Source: Latescibacteria bacterium UBA6620
Lineage (GTDB): Bacteria; Latescibacterota; UBA2968
Reading direction: 5' to 3'
Assembly: GCA_002433075.1 (NCBI GenBank)
Contig: DJHM01000023.1
Location: forward strand, 1 to 10,784
DNA length: 10,784 bases
Positions 1 to 6,688 of the stretch are shown here, one piece after another; position 1 is the stretch's first letter, and every line of letters begins with the position of its first letter. Below the pieces are notes generated by a model, which saw nothing but the letters and a program-made list of their open reading frames with translations, ran no database searches and was not told the DNA's origin. The position numbers and the translations under genes are program-made.

Positions 1-33
1 GATCTGCTCTGCTGAATACCGCTCCCTCGACAT
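1..33 (-). CDS. IS3-family transposase OrfA, N-terminal 11 residues (partial)
   Basis: Reading leftward from ATG at 33-31, the frame gives MSRERYSAEQI and then leaves the window. This matches the usual opening of IS3-family OrfA proteins (a short basic stretch, then a [FY][ST]xEQI motif), the start of a helix-turn-helix that binds the IS ends. An AGAGGGG Shine-Dalgarno sits just upstream, separated from the ATG by a T-run. OrfA normally works with OrfB, the DDE catalytic part, through a programmed frameshift; that part is not visible here. Only 11 codons are seen, so the call relies on this motif plus the IS terminus next to it. Confidence 0.65.
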   Translation of the reverse strand, partial: MSRERYSAEQI

Positions 34-99
34 AAAAAACCCCTCTGTTTGTCCCAGATTCTAACTCTGAAACTGGGAACAATCCAGGGGGTCAGATCA
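1..99 (-). mobile_element. IS3-family insertion sequence, orfA-side terminus
   Basis: On the minus strand this segment begins TGATCTGACCCCCTGG, which resembles the TG...CCCCC ends of IS3-family elements such as the IS2 and IS407 groups. It leads into a short leader and the start of a transposase orfA at base 33. The leader holds an inverted repeat, TCCCAG/CTGGGA, at about 53-58 and 72-77; such hairpins can shield transposase genes from read-through transcription. The terminus is placed at base 99 because the symporter reading frame to its right is coherent up to base 100 and stops at once in the IS sequence. The other end and the target-site duplication are outside the window. Family assignment rests on the end sequence and the first 11 orfA residues only. 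Confidence 0.72.
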
Positions 100-333
100 C
101 CCCGCCGAGCGACCGGCACGACCAAGACGACGAACGTCACCCAGACCGAGGATGCCGCTCATGACGCTGACGACGACGAGCGGTACGACCATCATCTTGA
201 GCAATCGCAGGAACACCTCGCCGCCGATGTGGAATTCCATCGCGAGGTGGGTGAAGGCGAGGGCGGTACCGACAGCGGCAACAATGGCGCCACCGATCCA
301 CAGGGTGAGATGGTTCTGGCGGGATTCAGTCAA
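100..333 (-). pseudogene. Dicarboxylate/amino-acid:cation symporter, N-terminal fragment cut by an IS
   Basis: The fragment encodes 78 residues of a DAACS (GltP/DctA, SDF family) secondary transporter, which normally has about 400-450 residues and many membrane segments. It shows a first hydrophobic helix (about residues 12-28), then the family pattern FLRLLKMMVVPLVVVSVMSG (about 42-61) and GLGDVRRLGR, typical of the second membrane segment and following loop. The frame ends at a TGA formed by the first three bases of the IS terminus (99-97), so the gene is interrupted by insertion rather than naturally short. The start is probably TTG at 333-331, 13 bases after the stop of the mannonate-dehydratase-like gene, with a GAGG upstream; no better start is seen. 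It was probably the last gene of the PhyH-methyltransferase-UxuA operon and would have imported an organic acid. The rest may lie beyond the IS, outside the window. Family identity is confident; substrate is unknown. Confidence 0.85.
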
Positions 334-346
334 GTCTTTCGCTGCC

Positions 347-1330
347 TCAGCCGGATCCGCCGACTGCCTGGAGGAGCGCCTGCTGGTAGCCGATGGCGTA
401 GGCGAACGCGACCAGACGGGGTTCGGGGCCCGCGATCTCGGGAACGTGATCGGGCATCAGCATGTAGGGGTAATCGACTTCCCGATAGACTTTCATTGCT
501 TCGAGAAAGTCGATATCTCCCTCGTCGGGAAACGTTTCGACGAAATCGCAGAAGCCTCCCCGGATGTTCCGGAAGTGGACGTTGAAGATTTTTTCCCGTT
601 CGCCGAAATAGCGGATGATGTCGAAGAGTTCCTCACCTGGCTTCTCGAGCATTTCGCAGACGGTGCCCTGACAGAAGTTCAGGCCGTGGTACGGGCTGGG
701 CGCGATGTCGACGAAGCGTTTCAGTCCATCCACACTTCCCATTACGCGATCCACGCCTCGGAGACCCTTGGGACTCGGAACCGGGGGGTCGTGGGGGTGA
801 CAGGCCATCCGAACCTTGAATTCTTCCGCGACGGGGACCACGCGTTCCAGGAAGTAGGTGATTCGCTCCCACATCGTGTCGGCATCGACGCGACCCGCTT
901 CGGTCAGCGGGGTCTGGTCGGCGTCCTTGTAGACGAAGGTTCGGTTCGACGAACCGCCCCGTCCCGCGACCTTGCCTGTGCTGACGACCCCGAGATAACT
1001 CAGGTAATACTTCATCGCCGGGATGTCGGCCGCAGCAGCAGATCGGATGATTTCGCAGATGCGGTCGATCTCTGCGTCACGTTCAGGGGTGCCGAGCATG
1101 ATGTTGGGAAACTCGTCCCGCGCTGCGATCCCGATGTGTGCGATAGGGATGAGATCGAGCGCGAGGTCGTAGGACGCCATCAGGTCGCGGTGGCGGCTCA
1201 GGTCGTCCGTCGTCCAGGACGAAGCTTTGCCCGGAGGCGTGCTGCAGATGTGATCAACGCCCAGCTGCTTCAGATGCTGATAGTATTCGGGCTGTGCGTT
1301 CGGGGGCTCGTACTGTGTGCCGATAACCAT
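347..1330 (-). CDS. Mannonate dehydratase-like (UxuA family) TIM-barrel enzyme
   Basis: This is a 327-residue cytoplasmic protein of the UxuA/mannonate dehydratase family, which dehydrates D-mannonate to 2-keto-3-deoxygluconate in hexuronate breakdown. The four metal ligands expected in this family are present: His178 in CHPHDPP, Cys220 in NFCQG, His252 in VHFRN and Asp294 in MPDH. The TIM-barrel opening is EYYQHLKQLGVDHI. E. coli UxuA has 394 residues; this shorter form is common among distant homologues whose substrate may be another sugar acid. A longer reading from TTG at 1345 exists, but it has no ribosome site, whereas GAGG at 1343-1340 sits 9 bases before ATG 1330. The gap to the upstream methyltransferase is about 59 bases and contains a 7-bp hairpin (ACAATCA/TGATTGT, 1355-1377), perhaps an intercistronic processing structure. 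Family is firm; exact substrate is inferred. Confidence 0.85.
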   Translation of the reverse strand: MVIGTQYEPPNAQPEYYQHLKQLGVDHICSTPPGKASSWTTDDLSRHRDLMASYDLALDLIPIAHIGIAARDEFPNIMLGTPERDAEIDRICEIIRSAAAADIPAMKYYLSYLGVVSTGKVAGRGGSSNRTFVYKDADQTPLTEAGRVDADTMWERITYFLERVVPVAEEFKVRMACHPHDPPVPSPKGLRGVDRVMGSVDGLKRFVDIAPSPYHGLNFCQGTVCEMLEKPGEELFDIIRYFGEREKIFNVHFRNIRGGFCDFVETFPDEGDIDFLEAMKVYREVDYPYMLMPDHVPEIAGPEPRLVAFAYAIGYQQALLQAVGGSG

Positions 1331-1339
1331 ATTCAATTG

Positions 1340-1343
1340 CCTC
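1340..1343 (-). promoter_or_regulatory. Shine-Dalgarno GAGG deciding the UxuA-like start
   Basis: GAGG on the minus strand lies 9 bases upstream of ATG 1330. The alternative upstream TTG (1345) overlaps this site and has no purine-rich sequence before it, so ATG 1330 is preferred. Confidence 0.5.
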
Positions 1344-1389
1344 AATAGGGATTAACAATCAATCTCCGCCTGATTGTCACGACTGTTGA

Positions 1390-2232
1390 TTACTTCCTCG
1401 CGACGACGACCATCATTTCGGGAGTGACGTCGGTTTCCTCGCCGATCAACGAAGGGTAGAAGGCAACAGATGTGAAGCCGCATTCCCCAAGCAGATTCCT
1501 ATAGTCCTCATCCGTGTAGGCCTGGCTGGTCGACCCCATCGAGGACAATCGGTCGGACTCACCATCGATGATGTAGTAGCGTCGGGTTTCGGTCTTCGCT
1601 TCCGCATCCCACCACACTTCTTCCAGGGCCGTGTGCGGATTGTCCGAAAAGACGCTCTTCTCGAAGGTCCGCCAGGATGATTCGCGACTCGATTTACCGA
1701 AGGCGCTGAACCGCGAGGGCTCGAGAATGAGGGTGCCGGTTTCGTTCAAGCCCGTGTGCGCCCGGGTCAGAAGCTGACGTGCGTCTTCCTTCCGGAACAC
1801 ATTGAATTCACCGAACAGCAACAGGATGAGATCGTTCCCGACGCCATAGTCAGTGGTTCGGATGTCGCCCAGGGCATAGGTGACATTCAGGTTTCGTGCG
1901 ACCGCCTTCACCTGTGCGTGATCGATCGCCGCAGGCGAAAAGTCGACTCCCAGACATTCACATCCGCGTGATGCGAGACGGTCCGAATAGAATCCCGGGC
2001 CGCAGGCGAGGTCGACCACCTTTGAGCCTTCGGAGAGCGAGGCTGCGTCCCATATCCACAGAATCTGTTCGTCGATGACGGGATAGGTTCTACTGGCCAG
2101 GTTGTGGGTTTGGTCCAGGTGCTCGCGGAGCATACGACGGCTGAAGTCAGGATCGTGCCAGGGAATGTTCTCGTCTTCCGCCCAGGGGATGGGAGGGGTC
2201 GTGCGTCTGTGGAGGGCGTCGAGGAGGCTCAT
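1390..2232 (-). CDS. Class I SAM-dependent methyltransferase
   Basis: The 280-residue product has a Rossmann-type methyltransferase core. Motif I is VVDLACGPG (72-80), followed by an acidic residue at the end of strand 2 (Asp97 in GVDFSPAAI), then GDIR (122-125) and a motif-IV-like DLILLLFGEFN (134-144). A C-terminal half rich in strands (EEVWWDAEAKTETRRYY) probably forms the substrate cap. An N-terminal segment of about 60 residues (IPWHDPDFSRRML) precedes the core. Substrate cannot be told from sequence; the fold fits small-molecule methylation. It lies 69 bases downstream of a PhyH gene and upstream of the UxuA-like gene on the same strand, so it is probably part of that operon. The ATG start lacks a clear Shine-Dalgarno. 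Its presence in a sugar-acid operon suggests either methylation of an intermediate or handling of a methylated substrate, but this is speculation. Confidence 0.85.
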   Translation of the reverse strand: MSLLDALHRRTTPPIPWAEDENIPWHDPDFSRRMLREHLDQTHNLASRTYPVIDEQILWIWDAASLSEGSKVVDLACGPGFYSDRLASRGCECLGVDFSPAAIDHAQVKAVARNLNVTYALGDIRTTDYGVGNDLILLLFGEFNVFRKEDARQLLTRAHTGLNETGTLILEPSRFSAFGKSSRESSWRTFEKSVFSDNPHTALEEVWWDAEAKTETRRYYIIDGESDRLSSMGSTSQAYTDEDYRNLLGECGFTSVAFYPSLIGEETDVTPEMMVVVARK

Positions 2233-2301
2233 CTGGATGACCGGGGCTTGGTGTGACGCACAGACAGACTTGAGTTCTTCAGTTGAAGAAATGCTTCCCT
2301 G

Positions 2302-3051
2302 TTAAGCTTGCGCAGCTTCCTCTAGGGTGTCCGGCCGTTTGCCGATCGATGGCGGGGCGAGCATGCGTGTCTGCTGCTCGGTCAAGCCGTCATACGCGTC
2401 GAGATCGTAGTAGTTGCCCGACCAGGCGGAGTGACCTGGGCTGAACTTGTAGAGATACGTGCGACGTTGATGGTTGGCGGTCCAGGGCGCGGTTCCGTGG
2501 ACGAGGGCTTCGGTGAAGATGAGCGCATCCCCGGGTTCGGCAACGGGTTGGACGACGTAGTGCGCGTCACGCTCGAATGTGCGGACGTCATCAGGGATGC
2601 TGCCGAGAAAGTTCGTCTTGTGCGTCCCCGGGATGCAGGTGAAGCCTCCGTCTCCGGGACCTGCAGGAGAGGCGAAGAAAGTGACGACGGTGAGGCCTGT
2701 CCGGATAACCCCGTCGCGATACTTGTACCAGTGATCGCCCTCGAATCCGTTGTCTCCGCCGTGGAGTCGCCCTCGACTTTCGCCCTGGGACATGAAGATG
2801 GCGTAGTCGTGATCCAGACGGACCTTGGGGCCGAGCCATTCGGTAAGGTAGGGAAGAATCTTTGGTTGATCGATGAGGCTCTGGAAGACGCCCCCCCAGG
2901 ATGAAGGCGAGCCGACTTCCTCACCAGCTTCTTTGGCTTTCTGCTGGTCGTTGGTGATGGCGTTCATTTCGGACACTTCGTCATCGGAGAGAACGTCCTT
3001 GATCACGATGTAGCCGTCGAGGTCGAATATGAATCTTTCTTCGTCGGTCAT
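2302..3051 (-). CDS. Phytanoyl-CoA dioxygenase (PhyH) family oxygenase with an HxG motif
   Basis: This 249-residue protein belongs to the PhyH family of Fe(II)/2-oxoglutarate oxygenases. Near the N-terminus FIFDLDGYIVIKDVLSDDEV is the usual family opening. The double-stranded beta-helix carries LHGGDN (His97), then GDGGFTCIPGTHK (about 133-145), GDALIFTEALVHGTAPW with the distal His185, and the 2-oxoglutarate-binding Arg candidates 196/197 in QRRTYLYKFSPGH. The residue two after His97 is Gly99 rather than the usual Asp of the HxD iron triad; Asp100 and Asp106 are nearby alternatives. The start is ATG 3051, because GAGGAA lies four bases before it and homology begins there; a GTG 17 codons upstream has no ribosome site. 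It is the first gene of the region 1 operon. Family is certain; reaction and substrate are unknown, and could be hydroxylation, halogenation or something else. Confidence 0.88.
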   Translation of the reverse strand: MTDEERFIFDLDGYIVIKDVLSDDEVSEMNAITNDQQKAKEAGEEVGSPSSWGGVFQSLIDQPKILPYLTEWLGPKVRLDHDYAIFMSQGESRGRLHGGDNGFEGDHWYKYRDGVIRTGLTVVTFFASPAGPGDGGFTCIPGTHKTNFLGSIPDDVRTFERDAHYVVQPVAEPGDALIFTEALVHGTAPWTANHQRRTYLYKFSPGHSAWSGNYYDLDAYDGLTEQQTRMLAPPSIGKRPDTLEEAAQA

Positions 3052-3054
3052 GAT

Positions 3055-3060
3055 TTCCTC
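3055..3060 (-). promoter_or_regulatory. Shine-Dalgarno GAGGAA deciding the PhyH start at 3051
   Basis: GAGGAAATCATG on the minus strand gives a strong ribosome site with normal spacing. It shortens the open frame, which could otherwise begin at GTG 3102, by 17 residues. Confidence 0.6.
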
Positions 3061-3222
3061 ACGGCTCGCTACTTGAACCGCGGTTGAATCGTTGTGGGAC
3101 ACGGCTTGGGCGCCCCTGCCCGTGCGGTCGGTGCGTCTCCTGGCGAGTTCTACTAATTAACAAGAAGGTCGGAGAACCACAAACACCGCCCTCGCTGGGT
3201 TTTCTGATGAAACCTCCTTGCT

Positions 3223-3794
3223 CTACCGCCATCCGATTTCCTGTCGAGCTTCCATAATCAGCAGTCTGGTGGGTGGCGTTCGGGAGACGACGGTAGCTTT
3301 CGCGTTCAGTCCGAGGGGGACCTGGGGGCCAATGTCCTTTTTCGCTCGGAGCTCGATACGGCGATCAGGCCCGTGTTGGACACACGCCAGGGCTTGAGGA
3401 AGAGAACGGCGCGGAGGGGACCCTCGGATCCTTCTGGCGAGGTCATCTCCAGAGCCTGTGGATCTGGGGCGAGGGTCGCATCGTCGAGGATCTCGCGCAC
3501 CTCCGAGCGCACTTCTACGATCTCAAAATGGGTCGAGAAGGTGCTGTCCTCGTTTTCGAAGTAAACGGTGAGTCCGTAGGCTTCGAGGGCGGCCGCGTCG
3601 GGCATGAGCACCTGCAAGCGGACCGAGTTGTCGGCAGCGGGACGGGGGACGGGAGCGACGCCACTGTAGACGGGGGGCTCCTCGATGCGAGAGTCGATAA
3701 ACACGGGAAATACGCGCGTCGTGGGCGTCGCACCTGCAAGGTCCTGGCCGATCGTGGGTTGTGCGGCGATCCGCGAAAGCAGCAGGAAGGTCAC
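3223..3794 (-). pseudogene. Unknown-function protein, apparently frameshifted (190-residue reconstruction)
   Basis: From GTG 3794 the frame encodes 162 residues and stops at 3306. The product is not recognised. It has a short hydrophobic start (TFLLLSRIAA), then a Pro-rich stretch and strand-rich sequence (LTVYFENEDSTFSTHFEIVEVR). After codon 141 (WRVSNT), the annotated frame turns Ser/Arg-rich and unconvincing. The -1 frame, beginning at the GGG codon 3372-3370, continues with 49 well-formed residues (GPDRRIELRAKKDIG... ending MEARQEIGWR) to TAG at 3225-3223. One extra G in the run CGGGCC would join the two into a 190-residue protein. This could be a real mutation or a sequencing or assembly error in a G-run. 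The start overlaps the stop of the IMP cyclohydrolase-like gene as GTGA, so translation is probably coupled. Possible export is suggested by the hydrophobic start, but the segment is short and weak. Confidence 0.55.
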
Positions 3795-4510
3795 AAGTCG
3801 ATCTGATGCTTGTTGATGAGGATGATGTCAGAGGATCCGTCCGCCCGAATCGACTTGACGAGCAGGGAAACCCGATTGTCCTCGTACAACGCATCCCAGA
3901 ATATCTGCGCCGTTTCGTTCGGATCGTTGGTGAGTTCGACAAGGTAGGGTTCGCCCGAGAACGAGGGAACAGGGTCGCCGTTGTCATCGTAGGTCGTGAT
4001 GCAATGGCCGTAGCCGGGGAGGAATCTCTCGTAGGTGAAATAATGACGCGTGGGGTGGTCGGCGCTCTTGCCGACGGTTTTCAGGACGGCCAGGCGGTAG
4101 GCGACGTTTTCGTCGTCCAGGTCGACGATGCCGGAGATACGTGGGGTCAGAATGGGAGGATCGGGCTCGAACGACCGAGTGTCGAGGGCGGATTCGAACG
4201 TGCCCCCCTGAGAGAGATGGTCGACGATGGTGTCGGTCTGATCGCCGTTGGTGACGATGTGGCAGGCGCCGTGGATTCGGATGGGATGGTAAACGACGAG
4301 CGACAGATCCGGGACGATGGATTCGTCGAAAGCCCAGGTCCGGACGGTATCCTTTTCGTGGATGAAGATGCGGTTCCGGCTTCCTTCGCTGCGACCCATA
4401 ATCCAGTAGACCTGGAGTATGCGGCTCTGGTCGGGAGACTGACCGATGACGATACCGCGACCGGGGTAGGTGGCTTTTCGGATTCTGTCGATCTGTGAAG
4501 TGTGGTTCAC
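3791..4510 (-). CDS. IMP cyclohydrolase, archaeal PurO-like family
   Basis: The 239-residue product matches the IMP_cyclohyd (PurO) family, which closes the ring of FAICAR to make IMP, the last step of de novo purine synthesis. Conserved blocks seen are YPGRGIVIG (15-23), MGRSEGSRNR (38-47), VTNGDQTDT (86-94), TPRISG (122-127), FSGEP (183-187) and EDNRVSLLVK (210-219). Length is typical. Most bacteria use the IMP cyclohydrolase domain of PurH instead, so a PurO-type protein in a bacterium is less usual though known. The GTG start is supported by AAGGGGAAG overlapping the stop codon of the upstream enolase-superfamily gene, 12 bases away, so the two are co-transcribed. No other purine gene is visible, so a moonlighting or salvage-type role in this operon cannot be excluded. 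Confidence 0.8.
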   Translation of the reverse strand: MNHTSQIDRIRKATYPGRGIVIGQSPDQSRILQVYWIMGRSEGSRNRIFIHEKDTVRTWAFDESIVPDLSLVVYHPIRIHGACHIVTNGDQTDTIVDHLSQGGTFESALDTRSFEPDPPILTPRISGIVDLDDENVAYRLAVLKTVGKSADHPTRHYFTYERFLPGYGHCITTYDDNGDPVPSFSGEPYLVELTNDPNETAQIFWDALYEDNRVSLLVKSIRADGSSDIILINKHQIDL

Positions 4511-4522
4511 GGTAACTTCCCC

Positions 4523-5806
4523 TTAGGTGGACCGAAACAGGCCGGCATAGGTTTCGGGGGTCTCGAAGATACCTCCGCTTCGCGCGTAGTAGGACCCGTC
4601 GAGTTCGAACGCGCCGTCGTTCGGTCTCAGCCATTTGCCGTCGGATGCGGGGTAATCAGATACGAGGCGGTCCCAGGAGGAGGCCCCATAGTTTTCCGGA
4701 CCGTTCGATTCCATCAAGCCTCCGTAGAGGCCGGGGAAGTGGGGGAGCCGGGCGGCGATGTTCTTGTTCCACTCGACGAGTGTGGGGACGCACGCGTTGT
4801 CGGCCACGAAGCATTCGAGCCCGGCTTCGCTCGCCGCTCGAACCATTTCGAAGGCGAGCGACATCGTCTTTCCCGCGGGTTTAATGGCGATGGCGCCGTA
4901 TCCCTGCTCGGCGCGACGGAGGACGTCATCGACGGTGTGTACGCTTTCGTCGGCAGCGCATCGCGCGGGGAGATCATCCACGTGGAGGTCGATCGTTTCG
5001 ACGAACGGCTCTTCGATCAGGACGATGCGGTCGAGCGCGTCTATCCGGTCGGCGTGATCGAGGAGCGAGGCCATCGACGCCTTCTCTCCATAGCGGCCGT
5101 TGGCGTCGAGATAGTAGAGGACGTGGCCGGATTCGGTACGGTCCCTCGATCGATCGTGCGCAAGCTCGTGGATCTGGGACAGCCACGCTTTGTCCTTCTC
5201 GAGCATCTCCTGTTCGTCACCCGGATGCCCGATCTTGATCTTGAGGATATACGCGCCGGCATCGATGAGGGTAGCGAGTTCGTCCATGGGCAGGGTGTAT
5301 CCGATGGCGGGAACGTTGGCGACGTGGTCGAGACGATAGGAGAGGTAGGGGGCTGCCCATTCCGGGATGAGGTCGTCGAAGGAGGTGATTCCCTGTTCCT
5401 TCGCGTAAAGGAGCCAGGCGGCGTTGTCGAGTGCGACGAGCGCGATCAGGACGAACGTGAGGCGCAAGCCGTCGCGTCCGGTGATGCGGCGACCGTATTC
5501 ATAGGCCGAGGGGAGGACATCCCCCAACATCGACGGAGGATCGGGATATTCGCGCCCGGTGACGTGTTGGAGGGCGTGTTCGAGAATAGCGGACTGGAGT
5601 AGGTTACCGCCGACCTCGGTATGCGCGGTGAAGACATCGGGGTCTGACCACAGCACGGCGAGTCCCCCGATGCCGACAGATTCGCCATCCTGCGATTGGA
5701 TCCGGACGACGCAGTTCCATTTCTCGTGGAAGGCGGCGCCCTTGAATCCAAACGGGCGCGCAAACGGTTCGCGCTGGATTTCAAAGTCGGATGATGTGAT
5801 TTTCAT
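4523..5806 (-). CDS. Enolase-superfamily enzyme (muconate-lactonizing/mandelate racemase type)
   Basis: The 427-residue cytoplasmic protein has the two-domain enolase-superfamily layout: an N-terminal capping domain from MKITSSDFEIQREPFARPFGF, then a TIM barrel. Catalytic signatures, numbered from ATG 5806, are the KxK pair Lys189/Lys191 (KIKIG), metal ligands Asp234 (DANGRY), Glu265 (IEEP) and Asp286 (ADES), and Lys309 on a later strand (AIKPAG). KxK with a facing Lys is typical of the MLE subgroup, which includes dipeptide epimerases, muconate cycloisomerases and o-succinylbenzoate synthases. Sugar-acid dehydratases usually carry a His-Asp dyad instead. The reaction is therefore probably epimerisation, racemisation or cycloisomerisation, substrate unknown. 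The frame is open 24 codons further to TTG 5878, but that extension is not enolase-like. Neither start has a clear Shine-Dalgarno. It heads an operon with the IMP cyclohydrolase-like gene, 12 bases downstream. Confidence 0.85.
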   Translation of the reverse strand: MKITSSDFEIQREPFARPFGFKGAAFHEKWNCVVRIQSQDGESVGIGGLAVLWSDPDVFTAHTEVGGNLLQSAILEHALQHVTGREYPDPPSMLGDVLPSAYEYGRRITGRDGLRLTFVLIALVALDNAAWLLYAKEQGITSFDDLIPEWAAPYLSYRLDHVANVPAIGYTLPMDELATLIDAGAYILKIKIGHPGDEQEMLEKDKAWLSQIHELAHDRSRDRTESGHVLYYLDANGRYGEKASMASLLDHADRIDALDRIVLIEEPFVETIDLHVDDLPARCAADESVHTVDDVLRRAEQGYGAIAIKPAGKTMSLAFEMVRAASEAGLECFVADNACVPTLVEWNKNIAARLPHFPGLYGGLMESNGPENYGASSWDRLVSDYPASDGKWLRPNDGAFELDGSYYARSGGIFETPETYAGLFRST

Positions 5807-6054
5807 GTGCGTTGTCGTGAAGGCGATGCTGGCCTTAGGCCCGCCGACATACCTGGCGTCGAACGAAGTGCTCGTCAACGGCCGTAAGAGCGGGCATTCG
5901 CTTGCACTGTTTCACGTGCTGAAGGCGCGTCATCCTGCAGTCCAGGGCACCGGTCCCGCCGTAGCCTTCGGCGAAGACGGGACGGCCTGGGAAACTGCGC
6001 GCAAGGCAATCATATGCGGTCTGTAGGACCGTGACATAGCATCAACGAAAATCC
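5807..6054. other. Divergent intergenic region between the enolase-superfamily and uridine kinase genes
   Basis: About 248 bases should hold the promoters of both divergent genes, but no convincing -35/-10 pair was found on either strand. Small inverted repeats are present: GTCCCG/CGGGAC (5953-5958, 5978-5983) and CGGTC/GACCG (6017-6031). A 73-residue plus-strand frame from ATG 5805 to TAG 6026 fills most of the region. It lacks a ribosome site and resembles nothing known to me, so it is not called as a gene. Confidence 0.4.
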
Positions 6055-6660
6055 ATGAAACGAAAATCATCGATCATTGGCGTAGCGGGGGGATCGGGCG
6101 CCGGAAAAACCACGCTGGCGTCAGCTGTGGCCAGCAGCTGGGGTGACAGGCGGAGTGTGGTGATTCCACACGACGCCTACTATCGCGACCTTACGCATCT
6201 GGGTCCGGAGGAGAGAGCCACGCAGAACTTCGATGCCCCGGAAGCGTTGGAGACGGAGCTACTGGCCAACCATCTCGATCGGCTTACGGAGGGGGTAGGC
6301 GTCGACCGACCGGTATACGATTTTTCACGTCATACGAGGACGGCGGACGTGATCGCGATCGAGCCTCTGGACATCATCATCGTCGAGGGGATTCTGGTGC
6401 TGGCTGAACCCGCCTTGCGTTCACGCTTCGACCTCAAAATCTACGTGGACGCCGACCCCGATATCCGGTTGTTGCGGAGGCTCGAACGGGACGTGGAAGA
6501 ACGGGGACGTGACCTGTCATCGGTCGCGGCTCAATACCGGTCATCCGTCAAGCCGATGCACGACGCGCTCGTGGAAGAGAGCAAGCGTCACGCGGACGTC
6601 ATCGTTCCCGGAGAAGGAGATCTTGATCGGGCTGTCGAAGTGATTGTTGCTTACCTGTAG
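6055..6660 (+). CDS. udk: Uridine kinase (uridine/cytidine kinase family)
   Basis: The 201-residue protein phosphorylates uridine or cytidine to UMP or CMP in pyrimidine salvage. It has the P-loop GGSGAGKTT (12-20), HDAYYRDL (39-46), FDAPEALE (59-66), YDFSRHTR (88-95, nucleoside binding), a Walker-B-like strand IIIVEGILVL (107-116) and the lid region DADPDIRLLRRLERDVEERGR (132-152), followed by VKPMH and SKRHADVIVP. E. coli Udk has 213 residues, so the length is normal. The ATG start has only a weak purine stretch upstream. It is the only plus-strand metabolic gene here and stands alone, convergent with the hydroxyacid dehydrogenase 28 bases away. It appears to be an ordinary salvage gene unrelated to the catabolic operons. 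A phosphoribulokinase-like relative is the main alternative, but the nucleoside-site motifs favour uridine kinase. Confidence 0.88.
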   Translation: MKRKSSIIGVAGGSGAGKTTLASAVASSWGDRRSVVIPHDAYYRDLTHLGPEERATQNFDAPEALETELLANHLDRLTEGVGVDRPVYDFSRHTRTADVIAIEPLDIIIVEGILVLAEPALRSRFDLKIYVDADPDIRLLRRLERDVEERGRDLSSVAAQYRSSVKPMHDALVEESKRHADVIVPGEGDLDRAVEVIVAYL

Positions 6661-6688
6661 CTCCGCACGAAGTCGGCCGCGATCCGAA

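Noticed and set aside
152..1348. 398-residue plus-strand frame opposite the UxuA-like and symporter genes
   Set aside because: The minus strand has clear UxuA and DAACS motifs; the plus frame is a shadow of GC-rich coding sequence.
1355..1377. 7-bp hairpin between the methyltransferase and UxuA-like genes as a terminator or riboswitch
   Set aside because: The stem is short and AT-rich with no T-run; at most an intercistronic processing hairpin.
3204..3222. AAGGAGG on the minus strand just after the frameshifted gene's stop as a ribosome site for a small gene
   Set aside because: No ATG, GTG or TTG lies at a usable distance with an open frame behind it.
5807..5878. 24-codon N-terminal extension of the enolase-superfamily gene to TTG 5878
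   Set aside because: The extension does not resemble the family N-terminus, which begins cleanly at MKITSSDFEI (ATG 5806); no Shine-Dalgarno supports the TTG.
5805..6026. 73-residue plus-strand frame filling the enolase-uridine kinase intergenic region
   Set aside because: No ribosome site, overlaps the start codon of the divergent enolase-superfamily gene, and no recognisable protein family.
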